Assembly (NCBI GenBank): GCA_002317575.1
Contig: DCIH01000076.1
Span: 9,261 to 30,337 of the forward strand
Reading direction: 5' to 3'
Length of the DNA stretch: 21,077 bases
From: Verrucomicrobia bacterium UBA1731
GTDB taxonomy: Bacteria; Verrucomicrobiota; Kiritimatiellia; RFP12; UBA1067
Below are positions 15,152 to 21,077 of this stretch, piece after piece. Position 1 is the stretch's first letter, and each line of letters starts with the position of its first letter. The notes beneath the pieces were generated by a model. That model was not told the origin of the DNA. It did not search any database and worked only from the letters and a program-made list of their open reading frames with translations. Made by a program: the position numbers and the translations under genes.

Positions 15152-17749
15152 ATGAATCTCGTTTCCGCCAAATCGTTCGGGTGCGTTCTCGCCGCCGCCG
15201 CCGTCCAGGCGACGCTCGCGGCCGACGCGCCGAAGTACGTCGTTCCCGCCGAATACGCCGCCTGCACGAACCTCGTGAAGGACGGCAAGGTGCGCAACGC
15301 ATGGCAGAAGGACATGGTCGACGCGGCCAAGGCCTCCGACTTCGCGAAGCTCTCGGCCCTCGTCGACGTGCTCGCCAAGAAGCCCGTTGAAGGCCCCGTG
15401 CTCGACATGTGGTTCGCCACGGCCGATACCGTCGTCAACGCGGGTCTCGAACAGAAGAAGAAAAAGCCCGAAGAGCAGAAGGAAGTGATGGCCGGCTTCC
15501 GCGAAGGCGGCACCACGTTCGGCCTGTGGCAGGGCAAGGACGGTCTCGACAAGGCGCCCGACCAGGCGTACTTCTCGCTGGCGCGCAACCTGCTCCTGAA
15601 CAAGATGCCGCAGAAGCTCTCGCTCGTGGACCAGGCCAAGCGCAACAACCGCGTGCTCGCGCTCGCGGGCAAGGCCGGCACGGCCGTCGCGCAGGCACAG
15701 GCCGTCGAGGCGGTGAAGCAGTTCGCGCTCACCGCGAAGCCCGTCACCCGCGACGAGACGAACGCCGTGGTGGGCGCGCGCAACGACCACTTCCGTTCGC
15801 TTTCCAGCGGCCGCAAGTGGGAGAAGTTCGCCGAATTCGCGAAGGAATACGCCGCCAAGCGCGGCGATCTGATGACGCCCGGTCTCAAGGCCGAGATGCT
15901 CGCCCGCGAAATGGCCGGCTGGGACTGCGCCGACCTCGAGAAGCCCTATCTCCAGGTGCGCGACGAATTCATGAAGCTTCCGCTCGACGGCGCCCGTTTC
16001 GGCGCGACGCGCGTCTACCGCGACCACGTGCGCAACGCGGAGCACAACTGGTTCGTCCTGAAGCCGCTCGTCGACCAGCGCGCGAAGCTGTTCAAGGGCA
16101 ACGCGCTCGGCTCGCTGCTCGAGTTCTGGTTCAACAACGCGATCGACCGCGGCGACTTCGCCGCCGCCTGCCAGGCGTTCGACGAGATGAACCGTCTCGA
16201 CGACCAGATGAACAAGCTCTGGAAGGAAGAGGAGGCGCGTTGCGCCGCCGCGCGCGACATCGAGCGCATCTCCCGCCAGAACAACCTCAAGTTCGTCCCG
16301 TACGTGCGCAACGCGGAAGTCGAGCGTCCGGCCGGCTACGGCTGGCGCTGCCGCGGCCGCTTCGTCGGCACGGCCATGGACCGCGCCGAATACGGCCGCG
16401 CCATCCCCGAGCTTCTGAAGTCGCTCAATCCGCGCGACCGCAACGCCTCGGCCTATTTCGACCTCGCCCGCGCCTACTGGAAGACCGGCAAGGCCGACAA
16501 GGCGCTCGAGACGTACGAGCTCGTGATCGGCACGAACGTGACCGCCGCCGCCGACGTGAAGACGCGCGCGTCCTACTTCAAGGCGCGTCTGCAGGCGACC
16601 TCGCCCGAGGATCTCGTCAAGCGCCTCGAAGCGCTTCGCGGCGAGAAGGACGACGCGCAGTGGTTCGACGCGCTGCGCGCGGCCGGGCTCGCGCTCTTCA
16701 ACATGGACAACTCCCGCGAGAACGTGCCGTATTTGAAGGCGGTCATCGCCGCGAGCCGCGCGCTCGTGTGGCCGGACGAAAAGGTCGAGTACAAGCTCAC
16801 ATGGATGGCCGACGCCCCGACGAGCGCCGAAGGCGCGCTCAAGACGGGCGTGTTCGAGAAGCTCGCGTGCGAGAACCGCATGGGCCGCTACCAGGTGTTC
16901 GAAACATACAACCGCAACGGCGAGCGCGCGATTCTCAAGAGCAAGACCGAAAAGCCGGACCTCGCCGCAAACAAGCCCGGCAAGGAAGCGGCCGTGTGCG
17001 CCGCCTACGACGCGAACGGTCTGCACGTGTACATGAAGTTCAACGACCCCGAGGCGTGGAAGGCGCGCGACGGCATCGCAAACGGCCTCTACTTCGAGTA
17101 CGACTTCCAGCCCGGCGGCGACACGCCCTGGCACTGGAACATGGTCACGCGCGCGGACGAGCCGAACGTGGACCAGGGCGCGGTGTGGGATTCCCCGCGC
17201 AAGGGCTTCAAGGTCGGCGCGGAATACATCAAGCAGGACGCGGTCTCCACCGACACCTGCCACGTGTTCCACCTGTACGTCCCGTGGATCCTCTGCTGGA
17301 ACGAGTTCCCGAAGGAAGGGGACACCTGGCGTCTCGTCCTCGTGGCGGGCTGGGCTGGCCAGTTCGGCGCGATGGGCGCCGGCGGCGTGCACGAGCTCGG
17401 GCGCGGTCTGCACATGACCTTCGGCGCGATTCCCGCCGAGGTCCGCGCGAAGATGACGAAGGGCCTGCTCCGCGAGGCCGTGCGCGACTACCACATGGTG
17501 CGCGACAAATGGGAGAACGCCAGCTTCTGGGGCGACGCAGATCTCGGCGATCCCGCGTTCAACGACAAGGTCGCGTGGCCGTTCATGAAGGACTGCGACG
17601 CGCTCGCGAACGAGTGCTGCAAGCCGGACCTCACGGACGAACGCGCGAAGGAAATCCTCGAGACGCGCCTCTTCGATCTCGCGGACTTCCGTCTGGCGCT
17701 CGACGCGAAGCGTTCCAAGTACCTGCAGGAACAGTTCTTCGCGAAGTGA
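15152..17749 (+). CDS. Secreted helical-repeat (TPR-like) protein with CBM9-like C-terminal domain
   Basis: This 865-residue protein starts immediately after the preceding stop, with AAGGAGGG (15137-15144) 7 bp before the ATG. Residues 1-24 look like a signal peptide ending TLA-AD. Residues ~30-560 are almost entirely helical; one clear TPR is visible near 432-462 (ASAYFDLARAYWKTGKADKALETY), and the rest may be degenerate repeats. Residues ~610-745 resemble the CBM9-like / DOMON-type beta-sandwich seen in many Verrucomicrobia and Lentisphaerae secreted proteins: AAVCAAYDANGLHVYMKF, GLYFEYDFQPGGDTPWHWNMV, VFHLYVPWILCWNEFPKEGDTWRLVL. The C-terminal ~110 residues are charged helices. No catalytic motif was recognised. 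Linkage to the DUF4091 gene suggests glycan binding, scaffolding or assisting hydrolysis. I do not recognise a named family for the whole protein. Confidence 0.7.
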   Translation: MNLVSAKSFGCVLAAAAVQATLAADAPKYVVPAEYAACTNLVKDGKVRNAWQKDMVDAAKASDFAKLSALVDVLAKKPVEGPVLDMWFATADTVVNAGLEQKKKKPEEQKEVMAGFREGGTTFGLWQGKDGLDKAPDQAYFSLARNLLLNKMPQKLSLVDQAKRNNRVLALAGKAGTAVAQAQAVEAVKQFALTAKPVTRDETNAVVGARNDHFRSLSSGRKWEKFAEFAKEYAAKRGDLMTPGLKAEMLAREMAGWDCADLEKPYLQVRDEFMKLPLDGARFGATRVYRDHVRNAEHNWFVLKPLVDQRAKLFKGNALGSLLEFWFNNAIDRGDFAAACQAFDEMNRLDDQMNKLWKEEEARCAAARDIERISRQNNLKFVPYVRNAEVERPAGYGWRCRGRFVGTAMDRAEYGRAIPELLKSLNPRDRNASAYFDLARAYWKTGKADKALETYELVIGTNVTAAADVKTRASYFKARLQATSPEDLVKRLEALRGEKDDAQWFDALRAAGLALFNMDNSRENVPYLKAVIAASRALVWPDEKVEYKLTWMADAPTSAEGALKTGVFEKLACENRMGRYQVFETYNRNGERAILKSKTEKPDLAANKPGKEAAVCAAYDANGLHVYMKFNDPEAWKARDGIANGLYFEYDFQPGGDTPWHWNMVTRADEPNVDQGAVWDSPRKGFKVGAEYIKQDAVSTDTCHVFHLYVPWILCWNEFPKEGDTWRLVLVAGWAGQFGAMGAGGVHELGRGLHMTFGAIPAEVRAKMTKGLLREAVRDYHMVRDKWENASFWGDADLGDPAFNDKVAWPFMKDCDALANECCKPDLTDERAKEILETRLFDLADFRLALDAKRSKYLQEQFFAK

Positions 17750-17770
17750 GTTTTGCTTCCGAAACTCCCG

Positions 17771-17800
17771 AAAGGATGGGGCCCACGCCCCATCCTTTTT
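17771..17800 (+). terminator. Strong intrinsic terminator closing the glycan-degradation cluster
   Basis: A perfect 12-bp stem pairs 17771-17782 (AAAGGATGGGGC) with 17787-17798, with a CCAC tetraloop and a run of five T (17796-17800), 21 bp after the stop of the CBM9-like gene. This is a textbook rho-independent terminator and marks the right end of the transcription unit. Confidence 0.92.
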
Positions 17801-17852
17801 GACAATCGGACGATTTTGCCAAATGGCCGTCCTTCCCGGAAAAGAGGTTCGT

Positions 17853-18968
17853 GTGAACGAGACGAAGCGCGTCGTGTTTCTTGATTATCTGCGGGTGATC
17901 GCCTGCTTCATGGTGATGGTGATCCACTCCTGCGAACCGTTTTATCTGGGCGGCGAAGAGGGGACCTATGTCGCCAGCCGCTGGGATGCGTTTTGGGTGA
18001 CGCTCGTCGAGTGCCTGTGCCGCGTGTGCGTGCCGCTCTTCGTGATGGCGTCGAGCTACCTGATGTTCCCGATCGCGTCCGGGCGTTCCGTCGGCGACTT
18101 CTTCAGGCGTCGGCTGACGCGCGTGGTGGTGCCGTTCCTCGTGTGGTCCGCCGTGTACGTGGCTGTGTTCGCCTGCGGCAGCGGCGTTTCCTGGGGCAAG
18201 GCCGCGTTCAACTTCCCGATGGAAGGCGGACACCTCTGGTTTGTGCCGATGCTGGTGGGACTGTACGTGCTGATGCCGCTTTTGTCGCCGTGGGCGGAGA
18301 GGGCGTCCGAAAAGGAAATCCGCGGGTGGATTCTCGTGTGGTTCTTCACGACGCTGTTTCCGTTCCTGCGCCGGCTTTGGGGTTTCTGGTTCGGTGCGCC
18401 CGATTTCGGCGCCGTGCCGTATCTCTGGGGCGAATGCCCGTGGAACGGCTTTGGCGCGTTCCACTACGTGAGCGGTTTCTTCGGCTATATGCTGCTTGGG
18501 TTCTGGTTCCGCAAGTTCGTGCCCGAGCTTTCGTGGGGAAAGACGCTCGCGTTCGCGACGCCGCTGTGGCTGGCGGGTGTGGCGATCGTGGGATTGCTGT
18601 TCTTCTTCCGCATTCCGGATGCGTTCCCGTATTCCGCGCCGTACGCGAAGGCGGTCGATCTCGAGATGAGCATCGAATACTGTTCCCTGGGCGTGGCGCT
18701 CACCGTGGTGGCGGCGTTTCTCGTGATGCGCAAGTTCGCGTGGGACGGCGCGTTTTACCGGTGCTTCGTGCGCCCCGTCTCCGAGGCGAGCTACGGGATG
18801 TATCTCGTTCATCTGATCATCCTGTTGAAGGTCTTTTCGTGGGTGAGCCCGCATTGCTGCACGCCGTGCGCGATCGTCGTCACGGCCGTCGTGAGCTATC
18901 TCGCTTCCGCCGTGTTCGCGATCGCCGTGCGCAAGATTCCCGTGGTCGGGAAATGGATCGGTGGGTGA
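17853..18968 (+). CDS. Membrane-bound acyltransferase (acyltransferase 3 family, OafA/WecH-like)
   Basis: Acyltransferase-3 proteins transfer acetyl or similar groups from the cytoplasm to surface polysaccharides or lipids. The predicted 371-residue protein has ~10 hydrophobic helices and the family's N-terminal motif VVFLDYLRVIACFMVMVIHS, including Arg14 and His25. HLWFVPMLVGLYVLMPLLSP and the C-terminal SEASYGMYLVHLIIL also fit. I chose the GTG at 17853 because GAGG (17844-17847) lies 5 bp upstream; an ATG at 17823 and a TTG at 17799 are in-frame alternatives adding 10 or 18 residues. A perfect -35 hexamer TTGACA (17799-17804) overlaps the preceding terminator tail, but no convincing -10 follows. 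Its acceptor is unknown; O-acetylation of the cell's own surface glycan is a reasonable inference. Confidence 0.87.
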   Translation: MNETKRVVFLDYLRVIACFMVMVIHSCEPFYLGGEEGTYVASRWDAFWVTLVECLCRVCVPLFVMASSYLMFPIASGRSVGDFFRRRLTRVVVPFLVWSAVYVAVFACGSGVSWGKAAFNFPMEGGHLWFVPMLVGLYVLMPLLSPWAERASEKEIRGWILVWFFTTLFPFLRRLWGFWFGAPDFGAVPYLWGECPWNGFGAFHYVSGFFGYMLLGFWFRKFVPELSWGKTLAFATPLWLAGVAIVGLLFFFRIPDAFPYSAPYAKAVDLEMSIEYCSLGVALTVVAAFLVMRKFAWDGAFYRCFVRPVSEASYGMYLVHLIILLKVFSWVSPHCCTPCAIVVTAVVSYLASAVFAIAVRKIPVVGKWIGG

Positions 18969-19015
18969 GGATGTCGTCGCCGCGGACGGCAATTTGTGGA
19001 AGTTGCGGGCGATTC

Positions 19016-20554
19016 ATGAAACCGATGCGTTTTTCGTTCATTCTGCCGTTGGCCCTGTGCGCCGTCCTCTTGGGATGTGGCGACGGCAAACGCGCCGATG
19101 CGCCCATTCGCACGGCGGCCGATCTGAACGGACGGCCCGTCGCCCACATGTCGAGCGGGTTCCACCGGGAAAAGCTCAAGAAGCTCGCGCCCGATCTCGT
19201 GTTTCATCCGTATACGGACTACGGCCTCGTCTTCGAGGCGTTGTGCGGCCGCAAGATCGACGCGATCTCTCTGGGCGCGTCCTATGCCGAGTTGTGGTCC
19301 GCCAAATTCCCCGGTCGTTTCCGCGTGGCCTTCGCGTACGCCGACGACGCGTGCGGATTCCTGGCGCGCCGCGGTTGGCCGCATTTGCCGGCGTTGAACG
19401 GGCAGCTTCGGCGCATGCGCGAAAGCGGCGAGGCGCAGCGCATCTTCCGGAAGTGGATGGACGCGGTCAAGCGGGGCGAAACGCCGGACATGCCCGCGTC
19501 GTCCGCGCCCGCCGACGCGCCCGTCGTGCGCGTTGCGGCCTTCTCCGGCACCGAGCCCCACTGCTTCGTCGCCGAAGGCATGCATGTCGTGGGCTCGTGC
19601 GCCGAGATCCTCCAGACGTGTCTGGACCGCATCGGTCTGGCGACGCAGTTCCAGATCCAGTCGTTCGAAGGCATGTGCGCGGCCGTGGAATCGGGCCGGT
19701 CGGACGTGGCCTGCGCCTGGATCTACACGGGCGGAAACACATTCACGACGGTGGATGTGTCCGAGATGTTCGCCGGCGAGACGATGTGCGTCCTCGTGCG
19801 CGACGAACGCGGCGCCGGCGGCGACGGACGGTGGGCGTCGCTCGTGCGCAGTTTCCGGCAGACGTTCGTGGTCGAACGACGCTGGAAGCTGCTGTTGGAC
19901 GGGTTCGGCGTCACTGCGCTCATCACCGTTTGCATGGCGCTTCTGGGCGTGGTGCTGGCGTTTCCCGTCTGTCTGCTGCGCGCGTCGCGCCTCCGGGCGT
20001 TCGCGTTCATCGGGACGGTCTATGTGCGCGTCTTCCAGGGCACGCCCATTCTCGTGCTGTTGCTTCTCTTCTATTACGTGCTCTTCGCGGATGTGGAGAT
20101 CGGCGCCGTTCCCGTGGCGATACTTGCGTTCGGCATGAATCTGGGCGCCAATCTCGGCGAGGCGCTGCGCAGCGCCGTTTCGGCCGTTCCGCGCGGACAG
20201 ACCGAGGCGGCGCTGGCGTTGGGCTACGGACCCGTTCGCGCGTTTTGGCGGATCGTGCTGCCGCAGGCCGTGCGGATCATCCTGCCGGTGTTCCGTGGCG
20301 AACTCGTGGCGCATTTCAAGGCGACGAGCGTCGTCGGTTTCATCGCCGTCACCGATCTCACGAAGGCGAGCGACCTGATCCGAAACCGCACGTACGAAGC
20401 CCTGTTTCCGATCCTCGCGACGGCGGCCATCTATTTCGTCGTTGCGGGCGTGTTGTCGTGGTCCCTGGACCGTCTGCATCGCCGGCTTGCGAATCGCAGC
20501 GTGCTGTCGCGGGCTTCGCGCGTGACTGAACGTTTTCGTTCAAGTGGGGCGTGA
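19016..20554 (+). CDS. Polar amino-acid ABC transporter: lipoprotein-anchored permuted substrate-binding halves fused to permease
   Basis: The 512-residue product begins MKPMRFSFILPLALCAVLLGC, a lipoprotein signal with lipobox Cys21. Residues ~31-150 look like the second half of a family-3 solute-binding protein: AADLNGRPVAHMSSGF opens lobe 2, IDAISLGASYAEL fits, and LNGQLRRMRESGEAQRIFRKWM is the usual C-terminal helix. Residues ~168-265 look like a first half: VVRVAAF, VVGSCAEIL, LDRIGL, FEGMCAAVESGRSDVA, VDVSEMF. The two halves are thus in the reverse of normal order. Residues ~285-490 are a His/Glu/Gln-type permease with the EAA loop EALRSAVSAVPRGQTEAALALGYGPVRAFWRIVLPQA. Import of an amino acid is likely. 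The partner ATPase (GlnQ-like) is not in the window. The start could be 19025 or, less likely, 18971. It lies 47 bp after the acyltransferase gene. Confidence 0.85.
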   Translation: MKPMRFSFILPLALCAVLLGCGDGKRADAPIRTAADLNGRPVAHMSSGFHREKLKKLAPDLVFHPYTDYGLVFEALCGRKIDAISLGASYAELWSAKFPGRFRVAFAYADDACGFLARRGWPHLPALNGQLRRMRESGEAQRIFRKWMDAVKRGETPDMPASSAPADAPVVRVAAFSGTEPHCFVAEGMHVVGSCAEILQTCLDRIGLATQFQIQSFEGMCAAVESGRSDVACAWIYTGGNTFTTVDVSEMFAGETMCVLVRDERGAGGDGRWASLVRSFRQTFVVERRWKLLLDGFGVTALITVCMALLGVVLAFPVCLLRASRLRAFAFIGTVYVRVFQGTPILVLLLLFYYVLFADVEIGAVPVAILAFGMNLGANLGEALRSAVSAVPRGQTEAALALGYGPVRAFWRIVLPQAVRIILPVFRGELVAHFKATSVVGFIAVTDLTKASDLIRNRTYEALFPILATAAIYFVVAGVLSWSLDRLHRRLANRSVLSRASRVTERFRSSGA

Positions 20555-20674
20555 GGCGGTCGTTCCCGATTTGGCGAGGATCCGGATTTGCGCAGCCAGG
20601 TGCGCGACGATCCGAGCACGTATGCGCGCAACGACCTGCTCTTCGCGACGGTCGGCCTCGATTGCCGGTTTTGA
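20555..20674 (+). pseudogene. Possible 3' remnant of a coding sequence (outer-membrane-protein-like C-terminus)
   Basis: Directly after the ABC transporter stop, in the same frame, a 39-codon stretch runs to TGA at 20672-20674. Its last 32 codons (20576-20671) read like protein: EDPDLRSQVRDDP, then STYARNDLLFATVGLDCRF. Codon choice is the GC-rich pattern of the neighbours, and the end alternates hydrophobic residues and finishes in Phe, as the last beta-strand of outer-membrane barrels does. No start codon or ribosome site is seen, so it may be a decayed gene end. It may also be chance reading in GC-rich DNA. Confidence 0.3.
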
Positions 20675-20680
20675 GTCAAA

Positions 20681-20699
20681 TCGGGCGCGCCGCGCCCGA
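20681..20699. repeat. Small GC-rich hairpin
   Basis: TCGGGCGC (20681-20688) pairs perfectly with 20692-20699 around a 3-base loop, 6 bp after the stop of the possible gene remnant. No T-run follows, so it is a weak candidate for a terminator; it may be an mRNA 3'-end stabilising or REP-like hairpin. Confidence 0.45.
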
Positions 20700-20717
20700 A
20701 TCCGGCCCCTCGCAGTA

Positions 20718-20740
20718 GCGCAGTTCGTCTCGAACTGCGC
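20718..20740. repeat. Perfect 10-bp-arm hairpin
   Basis: GCGCAGTTCG (20718-20727) and its exact reverse complement CGAACTGCGC (20731-20740) flank a TCT loop. There is no T-run on either side. It is one of several closely spaced hairpins in this gene-poor tail. Confidence 0.65.
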
Positions 20741-20755
20741 AGAGGCGTCCGAACA

Positions 20756-20821
20756 GTAGATTATGATGGGAACAATTTCAAAGCCTGGTCCGGCTTTGAA
20801 ATTGTTCCCATCATAATCTAC
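20756..20821. repeat. Perfect 30-bp-arm inverted repeat (66 bp)
   Basis: Bases 20756-20785 and 20792-20821 are exact reverse complements across all 30 positions, separated by only TGGTCC. The left arm begins GTAGATTATGATGGGAAC. The element is much richer in A and T than the surrounding DNA and has no T-run, so it is not a standard terminator. It could be a small palindromic mobile repeat, the trace of an insertion element, or a structured RNA hairpin. No second copy is visible in this window. Confidence 0.85.
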
Positions 20822-20839
20822 ATGCGGAAGCGGCGGCGG

Positions 20840-20870
20840 ACCAATTGGGGACCAATTGGGGACAGGCCCC
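20840..20870. repeat. Tandem 11-bp repeat followed by a GGGGACAGGCCCC motif (REP-like)
   Basis: ACCAATTGGGG occurs twice head to tail (20840-20850 and 20851-20861), followed by ACAGGCCCC. The last part, GGGGACAGGCCCC, is an imperfect palindrome. Motifs of this style recur in short extragenic repeats of many bacteria, including those linked to REP-associated tyrosine transposases. That link is inference; no transposase is visible here. Confidence 0.5.
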
Positions 20871-20920
20871 GCAAAGGGGAGATTTTGCGTTCGCTTGTTC
20901 GTTTTCCGTTCTTCTTTCGC

Positions 20921-20954
20921 TGCAAAACAGGTCAGACCTGTTTTGCATTTTTTT
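20921..20954 (+). terminator. Hairpin with seven-T tail (intrinsic terminator-like)
   Basis: TGCAAAACAGGTC (20921-20933) pairs perfectly with GACCTGTTTTGCA (20935-20947) around one central base, in practice a stem with a small loop. It is followed by TTTTTTT (20948-20954). It would stop + strand transcripts leaving the ABC transporter gene. The near-perfect palindrome also resembles REP-type repeats, so it may serve both purposes. Confidence 0.65.
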
Positions 20955-21031
20955 GTAGGCGGCGGATTGATGGAGGTGTGAGCATGGCGTGTTGTGGTTG
21001 CGAACTTGGTCATGCCGGCGGAGCGGCGTGA

Positions 21032-21045
21032 CCCCCTTGTGGGGG
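21032..21045. repeat. Short hairpin CCCCC-TTGT-GGGGG
   Basis: Five C (21032-21036) and five G (21041-21045) flank TTGT near the right edge of the window. Flanking bases CGTGA and CGCGG do not extend the stem well. It is another small palindrome of the tail region, and its function is unknown. Confidence 0.35.
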
Positions 21046-21077
21046 CGCGGTCGGGCGCGTCTGGGTGCATCTCCGTT

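Larger units (their letters stand above)
20555..21077. other. Gene-poor, repeat-rich tail region
   Basis: About 520 bp without a convincing intact gene. Short open frames here are arginine-rich or span hairpins and have no ribosome sites. The region holds five hairpins (20681-20699, 20718-20740, 20756-20821, 20921-20947, 21032-21045) and an 11-bp tandem repeat at 20840-20861. Base composition becomes patchy, with AT-rich islands at 20756-20821 and 20881-20960 inside otherwise GC-rich DNA. This resembles REP-type or decayed mobile-element intergenic DNA. Confidence 0.6.

Noticed and set aside
11465..17494. 2009-codon open frame on the minus strand
   Set aside because: It lies antisense to three well-supported + strand genes. 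It is rich in Arg, Val, His and Glu with no domain signature and spans gene boundaries. It is the usual mirror of strongly biased GC-rich codons.
15409..17802. 797-codon + strand frame overlapping the CBM9-like gene
   Set aside because: An Arg-rich +1 shadow frame inside a gene with a signal peptide, strong ribosome site and sensible domains.
17799..17827. Promoter for the acyltransferase gene based on perfect TTGACA
   Set aside because: At 16-18 bp downstream there is no TATAAT-like hexamer and no TG extension. The -35 match partly reuses the terminator T-run, so I did not list it as a feature.
18971..19015. Earlier start for the ABC transporter at ATG 18971 (with a CGSCG motif)
   Set aside because: It would place 15 polar residues before the lipoprotein signal and lacks a properly spaced ribosome site. 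ATG 19016 gives a standard lipobox protein.
20822..21031. 69-codon + strand frame in the tail
   Set aside because: It begins inside the inverted repeat and runs through the tandem repeat and terminator-like hairpin; Arg-rich, no ribosome site.
1..21077. CRISPR array, tRNA or rRNA genes
   Set aside because: No regularly spaced repeats and no tRNA cloverleaf or rRNA-like segments were found by eye.

Overview
The window is GC-rich and densely coded. Every recognisable gene lies on the + strand. Three things suggest an anaerobic, glycan-degrading, Gram-negative-type bacterium of the Planctomycetes-Verrucomicrobia-Lentisphaerae-Kiritimatiellota group: secreted glycoside hydrolases joined to BNR, GH29, DUF4091 and CBM9-like modules, an [FeFe]-hydrogenase maturase (HydE), and a zinc-ribbon/EIIA fusion. 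Kiritimatiellota-like gut or sediment bacteria are my best guess. This is inferred from gene content and style; no rRNA gene is present to settle it.

Region 1 (1-4636) is a tightly packed housekeeping run: the 3' part of gatB, nfo (endonuclease IV), a zinc-ribbon plus PTS EIIA protein, uppP (undecaprenyl-diphosphatase) and hydE. Gaps are -1, 35, 7 and 9 bp, so it probably forms one operon. Region 2 (4644-7625) starts at a clear extended -10 promoter (TG-G-TATAAT) and holds a CPA2/Kef-type cation-proton antiporter and an HtpX-like membrane protease, 4 bp apart.

Region 3 (7664-17800) is a secreted glycan-degradation cluster. A 1337-residue protein fuses a BNR/sialidase-like propeller, a GH29 alpha-L-fucosidase and a third, probably five-bladed, propeller module. 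Next come a tandem SGNH/GDSL esterase, a DUF4091 glycoside hydrolase and a helical/TPR protein with a CBM9-like C-terminus. All four have N-terminal signal peptides. The cluster ends at a strong intrinsic terminator (17771-17800). Together they look like a set for trimming fucosylated, possibly sialylated and acetylated glycans such as mucin or sulfated/fucosylated polysaccharide. The actual substrate cannot be read from sequence alone. No SusC/SusD-like pair, sulfatase or regulator is present in the window.

Region 4 (17853-20554) has an OafA/WecH-type membrane acyltransferase and a polar amino-acid ABC transporter in which a lipoprotein signal, two half substrate-binding domains in permuted order and the permease are one polypeptide. 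No ATPase gene follows inside the window.

Region 5 (20555-21077) has no convincing intact gene. It holds a possible 3' coding remnant with an outer-membrane-barrel-like ending, several perfect hairpins (one with 30-bp arms), an 11-bp tandem repeat and a terminator-like hairpin with seven T. It looks like a repeat-rich intergenic or decayed mobile segment.

Three upstream sites share an extended -10 of the form TGGTA(T/A)A(A/G)T. One of them sits so close to the start codon that its transcript would be essentially leaderless.
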